A DNA stretch of 38,088 nt from an uncultured Collinsella sp. (GCA_902461085.1 CABPWH010000014.1:1-38088), one strand, 5' to 3'; shown: positions 7,360-15,759, counted from the first letter of the stretch. The notes: a model not told the origin generated them from the letters alone. Numbers and translations are program-made.

Positions 7360-9117
7360 CTAGTCGAGGTTCTCGCGGAGCCACTTGATGGCGCCAGCGG
7401 GGTCGCGAGTAAGGTCGATATATTCCTTACCGCGCGGGGCGAGCAGCTTAATGCCCAGGCGATCGGTGTCGGCCTTCATGTCGTTGTAGTAGCTACGAAC
7501 CTGCGGGGCGAGCACGATGACGTCGTACTGATCCATGATGGCAGTGTGCTGACCATAGGCACCTGCGGAGGAAGCGATGTTCTCTCCGGTCTGCGCAGCA
7601 CCTTCCTTGATGGCGTTGGCAAGCATGGCAGAGGTGCCGGCGCCGGCGCACAGGACGAGGACCTTCAGACCGTCGACATCCTTCTTAGCGGATGCGTCGG
7701 CGGCGGGCTCGGGCTGATCGGCGACAGACTTGCTGTCGGCGGCAGCGGCGGTCTGCTCGACAGCGGGCGCAGAGGTGCTGGCGGCGATGGTGGCAGCACC
7801 ATCGGACTCGAGACCCAGCTCGGCGGCGCGCTCGGCCTCCTGGTCGCAGAGCAGCTTATCGTACGCCTTCAAGAACGGCAGGTAGATGATGGCGTCCAGC
7901 AAGATGATGATTGCGACAAACACCAGGGCGATAAGCTGGAAGTTCGTGGTGATGAAGATGCCGATGGGGGCAGGGGTGGCCCAAGGCACCACGAAGGAGA
8001 AGCCGTTCATGCCCACGTTATCGATAAAGAACTTGGCAACACTCACGTTGACGCAGCCGGCGGCAACAAAGGGGATGAGCATGTAGGGGTTAAGAATCAT
8101 CGGCGCGCCAAAGAGCAGCGGTTCGTTGACGGCGAAGGCAACAGGAACAATCGAGGCCTTACCGACGGCTTTGAGCTGCTTGGACTTCATAAAGAGAATC
8201 AGCAGAAGCGGCACGATGAAGGTGGCGCCGGTGCCGCCGAACTCACCCACGAGCGACATGTTAAAGGTGAGGGAATGGGCGGGGTGACCACCGGCCAGCA
8301 GAACCTGCAGGTTCTCGGCCTGGTTGGCAAGACGGATGGGGTCGATGCCCGGCTGGACGATCGAAGGACCGTGGACACCGATGAACCAGAAGAATGCGGT
8401 GGCTGCCTGAATAAGGATGAGTCCGGGGTAGGTCTCTGCTGCAGTGAAGAGCGGGGAGAGCAGTTTGATAAGCAGCTCGGAGAACGGAACGCCCATGAGG
8501 TTGCGCACAACCACATCGATGATGCCGCAAATGATGACAGCGCCACCGAAGGGGATGATGTCGCGGAAATTCTGAGCGATGGCGCCCGGGACCTCCTTGG
8601 GCAGCTTAATGGTCAGATCGCGCGAGACGCAGAACTTATAAACCCACACGGTAATGAATGCGGCGATATAGGCCGAGAACAGACCGCGCGTACCCATGCT
8701 AGTGCAATCGAAGACCGAAAGCTCGGAGCCGTTGAACTTGGTGGTGAACTGCGTAACAGCGAGCAGCAGCACGCTGCACTGGGCGGCAACCATGGTGGAG
8801 CCGTCGTTGAGCACCTTGCCGGCGGGCATGCGACGGTTCATGGACGCCGTGAAGTTCTTGGCAGTGGTGCCGGCAACCATGATGCCCATGACGCCCATGG
8901 TGAAGTTGTACAGCTTGTTGCACCAGTCGATGAGCGGCTGGGGCAGCGTGATGCCAACTACGCCAGGAAGGGTGGCGATCAACAGAAAGATCGAAGAGGT
9001 GAGGACGATGGGCATGCACCCAAGGAATCCGTCCTTAATGGCCTGGAGGTAGACGTTCCTCGAGATCTTCTCAAAGAACGGTTGATGCTTTTCGAGCATC
9101 TTTACGATGGCGTCCAT
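7360..9117 (-). CDS. PTS LacE-like IICB permease, cassette 1
   Basis: A 585-aa fused IIC-IIB permease of the lactose/cellobiose PTS family. The IIC part has NRRMPAGKV, IKLPKEVPGAIAQNFRDI, GVHGPSIV and VAFAVNEPLLFGAP. A long Ala/Pro/Glu-rich linker (about residues 430-485) leads to IIB with the phosphocysteine in VLVLCAGAGTSAML. The gene starts 7 bases after AAAGGAG. It is the first gene of an operon with the GH1 enzyme at 5862-7283 and is divergent from the LacI protein at 9393. A strong palindromic operator (9218-9243) lies at the predicted transcription start. No IIA is adjacent. It imports and phosphorylates a beta-galactoside-like sugar (inference from the partner enzyme). Confidence 0.93.
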   Translation of the reverse strand: MDAIVKMLEKHQPFFEKISRNVYLQAIKDGFLGCMPIVLTSSIFLLIATLPGVVGITLPQPLIDWCNKLYNFTMGVMGIMVAGTTAKNFTASMNRRMPAGKVLNDGSTMVAAQCSVLLLAVTQFTTKFNGSELSVFDCTSMGTRGLFSAYIAAFITVWVYKFCVSRDLTIKLPKEVPGAIAQNFRDIIPFGGAVIICGIIDVVVRNLMGVPFSELLIKLLSPLFTAAETYPGLILIQAATAFFWFIGVHGPSIVQPGIDPIRLANQAENLQVLLAGGHPAHSLTFNMSLVGEFGGTGATFIVPLLLILFMKSKQLKAVGKASIVPVAFAVNEPLLFGAPMILNPYMLIPFVAAGCVNVSVAKFFIDNVGMNGFSFVVPWATPAPIGIFITTNFQLIALVFVAIIILLDAIIYLPFLKAYDKLLCDQEAERAAELGLESDGAATIAASTSAPAVEQTAAAADSKSVADQPEPAADASAKKDVDGLKVLVLCAGAGTSAMLANAIKEGAAQTGENIASSAGAYGQHTAIMDQYDVIVLAPQVRSYYNDMKADTDRLGIKLLAPRGKEYIDLTRDPAGAIKWLRENLD

Positions 9118-9217
9118 AGAGCTCCTTTGCTACTTGATGCGCGATGCATGTGGATGGAACTGGTCGTCGATGGATGGTCAGGACTGCCCGGAAACCTTCC
9201 TGCTTAAGGAAGGCATT

Positions 9218-9243
9218 GCGAAATGACAACGTTGTCATTTCGC
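9218..9243. promoter_or_regulatory. LacI-type operator, cassette 1
   Basis: A perfect 26-bp palindrome with core AATGACAACGTTGTCATT. A degenerate second copy (AATGACAACGT, then GACATT) follows at 9245-9263, about two helical turns away. A possible minus-strand promoter (TTGTTG at 9279-9274, TACGTT at 9256-9251) would start transcription next to the palindrome. Confidence 0.82.
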
Positions 9244-9289
9244 TAATGACAACGTAAGACATTTTTGGAAGAGCAACAAGGATATACGG

Positions 9290-9319
9290 GTGAGTGGTCG
9301 ATATTGTTCGGTAAACGGT
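9290..9319 (-). promoter_or_regulatory. Paired 9-bp box, 21-bp period (LytTR-like), cassette 1
   Basis: On the minus strand ACCGTTTAC (9319-9311) and ACCACTCAC (9298-9290) are direct repeats offset by exactly 21 bp, just upstream of the predicted permease promoter. The form fits the published LytTR consensus of two 9-bp repeats separated by 12 bp. Confidence 0.5.
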
Positions 9320-9392
9320 TGATTTGTCAGTCGGGCAGGTGGTGTATGCTAGAACGCAAAAAACAAGCGATAGAGAACCGAGTGGAGAAGCA

Positions 9393-10403
9393 GTGACAAC
9401 GATGGACAAGAAAAACGTCTCGATGAACGACGTGGCGATTGCCGCGGGTGTTTCTCTCAAGACGGTTTCGCGTGTGATCAACGAGCCCGATAGCGTGCGA
9501 GAGTCGACACGCGATAAGGTCCATTCGGCAATGGAGGAGCTCGGATTTCGAACCAACTTTGCCGCTCGTTCGCTCAAGTTGGGCCGTTACGGGTGCATCG
9601 GCGTTGTGCTGTTCCACTTGTCGGGCGGTGCCGTGGACATGATTGACGGTATCGCCGATGCCGCCGAAGAGCGAGGCTTTGCGCTCACGATGATCAAAAA
9701 GCGGGCGGGGGAGAAGATGACCCTTGCCGATGCGGCGCGCAGGATGTCGCAGCTTCCCGTCGACGGCATGATCTTCAACCTGCGTCAGATGGTCGATGAC
9801 TTTGATACCTTTGAGGCACCGAAAGACCTCAAGACGGTGATTATCACGCCGATGGAGCATCCTACCTGCTCTACCGTTAGTGACGATCAAGAGGGTGGTG
9901 CGCGCATGGCGTGCGAGTACTTCTTAAATCGCGGGCACAAGAACGTGTACTTCGTCTCTGGTAAGAAAGAAGCGCTGTCGAGCCAGTGCCGTATGAAAGG
10001 TTGGCGAGCGGCACTCGAGGCGCATGGCATTGAGCCGTCCGAGCCTCTGCAAGGCGATTGGAATGCGGATAGTGGCTATGCCGCGGGCCTTGTGCTTGCC
10101 GATAAGCCCGATTGCACGGCGGTCCTCGCTGCTAACGACTGCATGGCAAACGGCGTGATGATGGCTCTACGTGACAAAGGGCTCAATGTGCCCGACGACG
10201 TGTCCGTGATCGGCTTTGATGACGAGCTTTACAAGACGATTCCCAACTCGATTCTGACGTCGGTGAAGTTTCGCCACCGCGAGCTGGGCATCCGTGCGCT
10301 TAACGAGGTCGTCGCAGGTCTGGAAGCCCCGAGTTCCAGAAGCCGTACGCTCGTCTCGGGCGTGTTGGTCGAGCGTTCCAGTGTAAAGGACCTGCGGGCG
10401 TAG
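9393..10403 (+). CDS. LacI-family repressor, cassette 1
   Basis: A sugar-responsive repressor, 336 aa from the GTG at 9393, which has GGAG five bases upstream; an ATG at 9402 is the alternative. The helix-turn-helix is MNDVAIAAGVSLKTVSRVIN, with recognition-helix residues Leu-Lys after GVS, unlike the other three LacI proteins here. A periplasmic-binding-like sensor domain follows (about residues 60-330), with VDGMIFNLRQM, VSDDQEGGARM and DVSVIGFDD. It is divergent from the cassette 1 permease and probably represses it through the palindrome at 9218-9243. A TGACAACG half-site overlaps its own start codon, so autoregulation is possible. The inducer is unknown. Confidence 0.92.
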   Translation: MTTMDKKNVSMNDVAIAAGVSLKTVSRVINEPDSVRESTRDKVHSAMEELGFRTNFAARSLKLGRYGCIGVVLFHLSGGAVDMIDGIADAAEERGFALTMIKKRAGEKMTLADAARRMSQLPVDGMIFNLRQMVDDFDTFEAPKDLKTVIITPMEHPTCSTVSDDQEGGARMACEYFLNRGHKNVYFVSGKKEALSSQCRMKGWRAALEAHGIEPSEPLQGDWNADSGYAAGLVLADKPDCTAVLAANDCMANGVMMALRDKGLNVPDDVSVIGFDDELYKTIPNSILTSVKFRHRELGIRALNEVVAGLEAPSSRSRTLVSGVLVERSSVKDLRA

Positions 10404-10420
10404 ACGTGCTCGGCCTGCTC

Positions 10421-10477
10421 GTCTAAATCTGTAACAGGTGGGACCCGAAAACTCGACTAGGTGTTATAGATTGAGAT
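10421..10477. repeat. 57-bp hairpin element, copy R3
   Basis: First of four in the 10404-10816 gap between convergent genes. Type B middle (GGACCC, GAAAA, CTAG). The left end reads GTCTAAATCTGTAACA and the right end carries TGTTATAG, a small decay. Confidence 0.9.
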
Positions 10478-10501
10478 TTTGTCTACCCAGCCATCATCTT
10501 T

Positions 10502-10558
10502 GTCTCGATCTGTAACAGTTAGGAGTGAAATGACCAGCCAGGTGTTACAGATCTAGAT
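10502..10558. repeat. 57-bp hairpin element, copy R4
   Basis: Starts 81 bp after R3. Ends match the family; the middle is a diverged type B. The right end reads ATCTAGAT. Confidence 0.9.
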
Positions 10559-10581
10559 TGATTGGATTGACCCATCTGTTT

Positions 10582-10638
10582 GTCTCGATCTGTAACATCT
10601 AAGCGGTCAAAAGCGGTCTACATGTTACAGATTGAGAT
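10582..10638. repeat. 57-bp hairpin element, copy R5
   Basis: Starts 80 bp after R4. The middle is type A (GCGGTCAAAAGCGG), as in R1 and R7. Confidence 0.9.
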
Positions 10639-10660
10639 TTTTGGCTTGGCCTGTGCGTTC

Positions 10661-10717
10661 ACCTCGATCTGTAACAGCTGGGACCCAAAAACTCGGCTAG
10701 ATGTTACAGATTGAGAT
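10661..10717. repeat. 57-bp hairpin element, copy R6
   Basis: Starts 79 bp after R5. The middle is type B and almost the same as R8. Nothing else is seen in this gap except the terminator that follows. Confidence 0.9.
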
Positions 10718-10746
10718 GAACAGGAGGACGGGTGCGGTCTAAACAA

Positions 10747-10783
10747 AATGGCCCGCGCATCACACATCGATGCACGGGCCATT
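10747..10783 (-). terminator. Terminator of the second LacG-LacE operon
   Basis: AATGGCCCG (10747-10755) pairs with CGGGCCATT (10775-10783), with further inner pairing GCAT/ATGC. On the minus strand ATTTTGTTT follows. It lies 33 bp after the permease stop. Confidence 0.82.
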
Positions 10784-10816
10784 TATTGTCTGCGAGCGGC
10801 AGGTGGTGTCAGCGTC

Positions 10817-12577
10817 TTATGCCTCGAGGTTTTCCTCGATCCAGGCGACGGCACCCTTGGGATCCTTAGTGAGGTCGATGTACTGTTTGCCCTTGGGCGA
10901 CAGCAGCGTGATGCCCAGGCGGTCGGTGTCGGCCTTCATCTCGTTGTAATAGGTGCGAACCTGCGGAGCCAGGACGATGACGTTGTACTGGTCCATGATG
11001 GCGTAGTGGCTGCCGTAGGCACCGGCGTTGGCGGTAATGTCGATGCCCAGCTCGTCGGCGCCTTCCTTAAGCGCGTTGGCGAGCAGTGCAGAGGTGCCGG
11101 CGCCAGCGCACAGAACCAGAACCCTCAGATCCTTGCCCTTAAGGGCGGACGGAGCTGCGGAGGCCTCGGTGGCAGAAGCGGTCTCGACAACAGGAGCCTC
11201 AACGGCGGGGGCGGCAGCGGTCTTGACGGCCTTGGTCTCCTCGGCCTCTTCTTCGGCCAGGGTCTCGGCCTCCTGCTTGCACAGGACGTTGTCGTAGGCC
11301 TTGCAGAACGGGTAGTAGATCAAGAAGTCAACGACCAGCAGGACGACAACCAGGACCAGAGAGATCGGCTGGAAGTTGGTGTCGATGAAGGTGCCGATCG
11401 GTCCGGGGAGTGCCCACGGCATGGCATAGATAAAGCCGTTCATGCCCAAAAAGTCGATGAAGAACTTACCAATGAGGACGTTGGCCACGGGGGCAAACAG
11501 GAACGGGATCAGGAAGTACGGGTTGAGGATGATGGGCGCGGCGAACAGCAGCGGCTCGTTGACGGCGAACATCACGGGTACGACAGAGGCTTTGCCGACG
11601 GCCTTGAGCTGCTTGGAGCGCATAAAGAGCAGGAAGATGATCGGGACAATGAACGTGGCGCCGGTGCCGCCGAGTTCGCCGATGTAGTTACCGAAGTTCT
11701 CGGTCAGGGCGAGGGCGGGGTGACCGCCGGCCTGCAGCGTGGCGAGGTTGGTGGTGATGTTGCCAAACAGCGCGGCGTTGAGGGCAGGCTTAACGACCGA
11801 GGGGCCGTGGATGCCCATGAACCAGAACAGCGGGATCATGAACCAGATGAGGGCGAGGCCGGCGTAGGAATCGGCAGCGGCGAACAGCGGGCTCACCAGC
11901 GTGGAGATGACGTTGGCAAACGGGACGGCCAAGCAGGTGCGGCAGATAACGTCGATGACGGCGACAAACAGGATGGAGAAGCTGAAGGCGAAGATGTCGC
12001 GGAAGTTCTGGGCGATGGCGCCGGGGACTTCTTTGGGCAGCTTGATGGTGATGTCTCGCTTAATGCAGAAGGCATAGATGTTGACCGTGGCAAATGCGGC
12101 GACAAAGGAGCTCAGCAGGCCCTTGGTGCCCATGTTGTCGGTAAAGAACACCGAGACATCGGCGCCGTCGATCTTGGCACTCGTCTGGGTAACGGCCAAG
12201 ATGAGCATAGCGCACATGGCGGCGACCATGGTGCTCGTGGCGTTGATGGCCTTGCCGGCAGGCATGCGGCGGTTCTTGGAGCCGGTCAGCGCGCTTGCGG
12301 TGGTGCCGGCGACCATGATGCCCACGACGCCCATCGTGAAGTTGTAAACCTTGTTGCAGAAGTTCACGACGTCGACGTTCCACCAGTCGGGCAGCGTAAA
12401 GCCGCCGACCGTGGCGACAACGCCCGGCAGGGTTGAAATAAGCAGGAAGACAGAAGAAGACAGGATGATGGGCATTGCTGCCAAAAAGCCGTCTTTAATG
12501 GCCTGAAGGTAGATGTTCTTAGAGACCTTGTCGAAGTACGGCTGACCTTTCTCCAAGAACTTAACGATCGATTCCAT
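10817..12577 (-). CDS. PTS LacE-like IICB permease, cassette 2
   Basis: A 586-aa IIC-IIB fusion, closest among its neighbours to cassette 1 and paralogue 0. Seen are NRRMPAGKA, IKLPKEVPGAIAQNFRDI, GIHGPSVV, VMFAVNEPLLFAAP and MPWALPGPIGTF in IIC, a Glu/Ala-rich linker around residues 430-475, and VLVLCAGAGTSALL with the phosphocysteine of IIB. The start is supported by AGAGGAG. Here the permease is second in its operon, behind the GH1 gene, opposite to cassettes 1 and 3. The 175-bp gap between them contains a strong hairpin but no obvious promoter, so transcription from the GH1 promoter is likely. It imports a beta-galactoside-like sugar (inference). Confidence 0.93.
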   Translation of the reverse strand: MESIVKFLEKGQPYFDKVSKNIYLQAIKDGFLAAMPIILSSSVFLLISTLPGVVATVGGFTLPDWWNVDVVNFCNKVYNFTMGVVGIMVAGTTASALTGSKNRRMPAGKAINATSTMVAAMCAMLILAVTQTSAKIDGADVSVFFTDNMGTKGLLSSFVAAFATVNIYAFCIKRDITIKLPKEVPGAIAQNFRDIFAFSFSILFVAVIDVICRTCLAVPFANVISTLVSPLFAAADSYAGLALIWFMIPLFWFMGIHGPSVVKPALNAALFGNITTNLATLQAGGHPALALTENFGNYIGELGGTGATFIVPIIFLLFMRSKQLKAVGKASVVPVMFAVNEPLLFAAPIILNPYFLIPFLFAPVANVLIGKFFIDFLGMNGFIYAMPWALPGPIGTFIDTNFQPISLVLVVVLLVVDFLIYYPFCKAYDNVLCKQEAETLAEEEAEETKAVKTAAAPAVEAPVVETASATEASAAPSALKGKDLRVLVLCAGAGTSALLANALKEGADELGIDITANAGAYGSHYAIMDQYNVIVLAPQVRTYYNEMKADTDRLGITLLSPKGKQYIDLTKDPKGAVAWIEENLEA

Positions 12578-12689
12578 AGTTCACGCTCCTCTTTGCATGA
12601 AATCTTAATGGCATGGACGTTGAAAACCTATATGGTCTCCCGCTTGCTAAAAGCCCGGGTGCAGGCGGGGTCGGTCCCAGGGGGAGAGA

Positions 12690-12728
12690 GGGGAGCGGCT
12701 GGGTTTGTATCGCATGGGGCCGCTCCCC
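12690..12728 (-). other. Intercistronic hairpin, cassette 2
   Basis: GGGGAGCGGC (12690-12699) pairs perfectly with GCCGCTCCCC (12719-12728) between the GH1 stop and the permease start. There is no U-run on the minus strand, so an expression-balancing or mRNA-stabilising role is more likely than full termination. Confidence 0.6.
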
Positions 12729-12752
12729 CTCGGGGGAAAGCGAGGCGATGCG

Positions 12753-14201
12753 CTACTGCGCGTCCGCCATAGTGTCGGCGAGCTCCTTGTACCAGAGTGC
12801 CGACTGCTTGATGTAGCGTTTTTGCGTGTCGAAGTCGATGTAGAACAGGCCGTAGCGCTTGTTATAGCCATTGGCCCACGAGAACTGGTCCTGCAGGCTC
12901 CAGATAAAGTAGCCCTGGACGTCGACGCCCTCGGCGCGCGCCTGGAGCACCTTCTCCATGTGCTGGTCGACAAAGTCGATGCGCTCGGGATCGGCGACGA
13001 TGCCGAGCGCATCGGGCTCGGGGTCCTTGTGGCCCAGGCCGTTTTCGGTGATATAGATGACGGGGAGGTTGGGATAGGTGGCGCTGATGTGCTTGAGCGT
13101 GTCGTAGAGGCCTTGCGGGTAGATGAGCCAATCCCAGTCGGTGGTGGGGATACCCGGCATATCGACCTGTTGCCCGACGCCCTTAAACTTAAAGCACGAG
13201 GTGCCCTTGTCTCCGGTGCCGTTAAAGCTGTTGGTGGACTCGCCATCGTAGGCGGCGATAAACGCCGACTGATAGTAGTTGAGGCCGAACATATCGTTGC
13301 GGGGCGCCGCCTTGGCGAGCTCCTCCATGTCGCTGTCCTCAACCGTAAGTGTGGCGTTGTTGGCACGCAGAATCTCGTTGATGAGTGAGAGGGTGCGCGC
13401 GGAGTAGTGACCCAGGAAGGCGCCGTCCATGATGAAGTCGGTGTAGAAGGCGTTGTACAGGTCGGCGGCGTGCTGGTCGGCGGGCGAGTCGGTAGCAGGA
13501 TATGCCGGCGTCAGGACGTTGACCATGCCAATGCGTCCGCCCAGGTGCTCGGTCTCGTCAAGATCCTTATACAGGTTGACGGCGCGGGCGTGGGCAACGA
13601 GCTCGTTGTGCTGGCTCTGGATGCCGCTCGTCACATCAAAGTGATGGTTGGGCGGGAAGTTGCCTTGGATGTATTGGGAGTGCGAGAGGCTGATGAGCTC
13701 GTTGATGGTGAACCAATTCTTGACCTCGCGGAACTCGCGGAAGCAGAACTCGGCATAGCGCACATAGGCGTCGACGGTCTTGCGGTTGAGCCAGTCGCCC
13801 TGGTTGAACAGGGCGGCGGGGGAGTCAAAGTGATGCAGGGACACATAGGGCTCGACGCCATACTTTTTGCAGCAGGCGAACAGCTCGTGGTAGTGCTTAA
13901 CGCCCTCGGCGAGGGGTTCGGCATCGTCGCCGTTGGGGAAGATGCGGGTCCAGGCGATGGACACACGAATGGCGTTGAGTCCATGCTCGGCAGAAAGGCG
14001 GATATCCTCCTCGTAGCGGTTGTAGAAATCACTGGCCGGGTCGGGCAAAAAGCGACCCTGGGCGACAAGGTAATCGTCCCACATGGTCTTACCCTTGCCT
14101 GCCACCTTCGTGGAACCTTCCGTTTGGTACGCGGCGGTTGCGGCGCCCCAAACAAAGCCCTTCGGCAGCTGCTGTACGCGGTTTAGCAAAGACATATGCA
14201 T
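12753..14201 (-). CDS. lacG: GH1 6-phospho-beta-galactosidase-like enzyme, cassette 2
   Basis: A 482-aa GH1 enzyme. Catalytic Glu residues are in TINELISL (acid/base; the usual Phe before Asn-Glu is Ile) and ITENGLGHKD (nucleophile). FSWANGYNKRYG keeps the Trp and the phosphate-binding Lys and Tyr typical of LacG. It differs from cassettes 1 and 3 in several loops, for example DAEPLAEG near residue 105 and the insert around LYKDLDETEHLG, which suggests another aglycone or linkage. A second ATG six bases in (residue 3) has better spacing from GAGAGGG and may be the true start. It is the first gene of its operon, with operators at 14315-14354 and a paired 21-bp box at 14394-14423 upstream. Confidence 0.87.
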   Translation of the reverse strand: MHMSLLNRVQQLPKGFVWGAATAAYQTEGSTKVAGKGKTMWDDYLVAQGRFLPDPASDFYNRYEEDIRLSAEHGLNAIRVSIAWTRIFPNGDDAEPLAEGVKHYHELFACCKKYGVEPYVSLHHFDSPAALFNQGDWLNRKTVDAYVRYAEFCFREFREVKNWFTINELISLSHSQYIQGNFPPNHHFDVTSGIQSQHNELVAHARAVNLYKDLDETEHLGGRIGMVNVLTPAYPATDSPADQHAADLYNAFYTDFIMDGAFLGHYSARTLSLINEILRANNATLTVEDSDMEELAKAAPRNDMFGLNYYQSAFIAAYDGESTNSFNGTGDKGTSCFKFKGVGQQVDMPGIPTTDWDWLIYPQGLYDTLKHISATYPNLPVIYITENGLGHKDPEPDALGIVADPERIDFVDQHMEKVLQARAEGVDVQGYFIWSLQDQFSWANGYNKRYGLFYIDFDTQKRYIKQSALWYKELADTMADAQ

Positions 14202-14218
14202 ACACCCTCTCGTCTCGC

Positions 14219-14234
14219 TGTTCGATATTGTGCG
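14219..14234. promoter_or_regulatory. DeoR-type box upstream of cassette 2 GH1
   Basis: TGTTCGATATTGTGCG, the same word as at 20517-20532 except near its end, lies in the predicted leader of the cassette 2 operon. It may add control by the DeoR protein encoded at 31500-32360. Confidence 0.35.
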
Positions 14235-14314
14235 TTTGCGCTCAGGAGGCTCCCTGGTTAGCGTTCAGCGGTGAAAAAGCCCGATAAACACTATCTTAAA
14301 ATGATTAGAACCAA

Positions 14315-14332
14315 AATGAGCACGTGAACATT
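14315..14332. promoter_or_regulatory. LacI-type operator a, cassette 2
   Basis: AATGAGCACGTGAACATT, an 18-bp asymmetric palindrome centred 22 bp from operator b, so the two lie on the same face of the helix. Confidence 0.75.
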
Positions 14333-14336
14333 TGAC

Positions 14337-14354
14337 AATGAGCACGTTAACATC
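14337..14354. promoter_or_regulatory. LacI-type operator b, cassette 2
   Basis: AATGAGCACGTTAACATC, just downstream of a minus-strand -10 candidate TATACA (14369-14364). It would block the start of the LacG-LacE operon. Confidence 0.78.
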
Positions 14355-14393
14355 CGGCTGGGATGTATAGAAACAAAACAACTTCAAACAGCC

Positions 14394-14423
14394 GCGAACG
14401 GTTGAATTTGTTCGGTAAGCGGT
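14394..14423 (-). promoter_or_regulatory. Paired 9-bp box, 21-bp period (LytTR-like), cassette 2
   Basis: Minus strand: ACCGCTTAC (14423-14415) and ACCGTTCGC (14402-14394), offset 21 bp, directly upstream of the predicted GH1 promoter. Its spacer resembles that of the cassette 1 box (CGAACAAATTCA versus CGAACAATATCG). Confidence 0.5.
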
Positions 14424-14428
14424 TTTGA

Positions 14429-14458
14429 TTGACAGAAGTTTTCATGTTGTGGTATATG
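14429..14458 (+). promoter_or_regulatory. Promoter of the cassette 2 LacI gene
   Basis: TTGACA (14429-14434), an 18-bp spacer and TATATG (14453-14458). Operator c lies immediately downstream, around the predicted transcription start. Confidence 0.65.
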
Positions 14459-14470
14459 GCTCGGGTATCA

Positions 14471-14484
14471 TGAGCACGTTATCA
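14471..14484. promoter_or_regulatory. LacI-type operator c, cassette 2 (autoregulation)
   Basis: Core TGAGCACGTTATCA, the same left half as operators a and b, 13 bp after the -10 of the repressor gene. Autorepression is likely. Confidence 0.75.
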
Positions 14485-14536
14485 ATGTATGTACGATGCG
14501 CCATGGGCGCGGGGAATAGTTGGGAAGCAGGTTAGC

Positions 14537-15574
14537 GTGGAAGGCATGGATCAGCAGACAAGGAATGGTCGTTCGGCGAGCGCGGCAGAGGTTGCGGCGC
14601 TCGCTGGCGTGAGCCGCCAGACTGTGTCTCGCGTGGTCAACGGTATGCCCAACGTGACGGAAAAGACGCGCAAGCGTGTGCTGGCCGCCATGGAAGAGCT
14701 GGGCTTTCGTCCCAATTTTGCTGGAGCGGCGTTGCGCGGCGGGTCGTATCGTTCTATTGGCCTGTGCATGTACAACATCACACGTGTCGGTAACCTGGCG
14801 ACGCTCGAGGGTATCATGCAAGCGGCGCGCGAGCACGATTTTGCCGTCACTATGATCGAGATGGGCGGCGACAAGCCCTATGCACTTGCCGATGCCTCGC
14901 GCCGCATGGTCGAGCGACCCGTCGACGGCATGATTCTCAACATGAACCGCATGGCTCCCGATTTTGAGGAGTTTGTTCCCCAGCCGGGAGTGCGAACGGT
15001 CATCCTGTCCATGTATGCGCATCCGCGCTGCACGACGATCGACTCCGACCAGTATGGTTCGTGCGAGCTGTTGACCAATTATCTGCTGGAACATGGTCAC
15101 TCGAATATGCGGTTTGTGGCGGGTCCGGAAAACTCGATTTCCTCGCGTTTTCGTGAGGCCGGTTGGCGCGATACGCTGGGTCGTGCTCATGTCGATGCCG
15201 CTCCGATGCTGCGTGGCGATTGGAGTGCGGACAGTGGGTACGCCATGGGCGAGCGGATTGCGGCCGAGGTGCTTGCCGGCGGGTCGCAGGCGCCGACTGC
15301 CGTGCTTGCGGCAAATGACCAGATGGCGCTGGGCGTTATCGCCGCGCTCGAGAACGCGGGCCTGTCCGTGCCCGACGACGTGAGCGTGGTTGGTATCGAC
15401 GACGCACTCGAGGGACTTGTTCCTCACAATCGGCTGACGACGCTGCGATTTGATTTGCGCGGTGTCGGTAAGCTTGCGTTTGAGGCGGCGATTGGAGAGA
15501 GCTCGTCTATCGAGGCGATTCATGTGCCGAGTACGCTGGTCGAACGCTCGACTGTTAGGGACATACGGGGTTAG
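14537..15574 (+). CDS. LacI-family repressor, cassette 2
   Basis: A 345-aa LacI-type repressor. The start is taken at the GTG at 14537; the ATG at 14546 is possible, and the open frame extends to 14489 without a good ribosome site. The DNA-binding part is AAEVAALAGVSRQTVSRVVN, with Arg-Gln at the specificity positions. The sensor domain follows the same plan as the other three: VDGMILNMNRMAP, TTIDSDQYGS and DVSVVGIDD. Three operators sharing the TGAGCACG half-site lie within 250 bp upstream, two for the divergent LacG-LacE operon and one at its own promoter. It probably responds to a galactoside or its phosphorylated form (inference). Confidence 0.92.
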   Translation: MEGMDQQTRNGRSASAAEVAALAGVSRQTVSRVVNGMPNVTEKTRKRVLAAMEELGFRPNFAGAALRGGSYRSIGLCMYNITRVGNLATLEGIMQAAREHDFAVTMIEMGGDKPYALADASRRMVERPVDGMILNMNRMAPDFEEFVPQPGVRTVILSMYAHPRCTTIDSDQYGSCELLTNYLLEHGHSNMRFVAGPENSISSRFREAGWRDTLGRAHVDAAPMLRGDWSADSGYAMGERIAAEVLAGGSQAPTAVLAANDQMALGVIAALENAGLSVPDDVSVVGIDDALEGLVPHNRLTTLRFDLRGVGKLAFEAAIGESSSIEAIHVPSTLVERSTVRDIRG

Positions 15575-15588
15575 GTCCTACTCCGTTT

Positions 15589-15645
15589 GTCTCGATTTGT
15601 AACAGGTAGACGGTCAAAAGCGGGCTACGTGTTACAGATTTAGAT
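15589..15645. repeat. 57-bp hairpin element, copy R7
   Basis: Type A middle, close to R1 (GGTAGACGGTCAAAAGCGGG). It lies 14 bp after the stop of the cassette 2 repressor. Confidence 0.9.
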
Positions 15646-15669
15646 TCTTCGGAAAGAGCAATCCTGTTC

Positions 15670-15726
15670 GTCTCAATCTGTAACAGCTAGGACCAAAAAA
15701 CTCGGCTAGATGTTACAGATCGAGAC
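15670..15726. repeat. 57-bp hairpin element, copy R8
   Basis: Starts 81 bp after R7. Type B middle, close to R6. Its outermost pair is G-C where most copies have G-T, and its inner stem is CTAG/CTAG where R1 and R7 have GTAG/CTAC; both changes keep pairing. Confidence 0.9.
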
Positions 15727-15759
15727 AAACGGCTCCCGACCAGCCCAAAAACAAAAAGA

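Noticed and set aside
7234..9207. 657-codon plus-strand frame opposite the cassette 1 permease
   Set aside because: It is the antisense of a clear PTS permease, with a low-complexity Gly/Asp/His-rich product. The same holds for long frames opposite other genes, such as 10748-12436, 17360-18805 and 25780-27585.
9195..9213. CCTTCC / GGAAGG palindrome as another operator
   Set aside because: Short, unlike the LacI or DeoR words, not repeated at the other cassettes; a leader hairpin is as likely.
5632..15726. CRISPR array from regularly spaced repeats
   Set aside because: Repeats are 57 bp with variable middles and hairpin symmetry, spacers are only 22-24 bp, arrays have 2-4 units and no cas genes are present.
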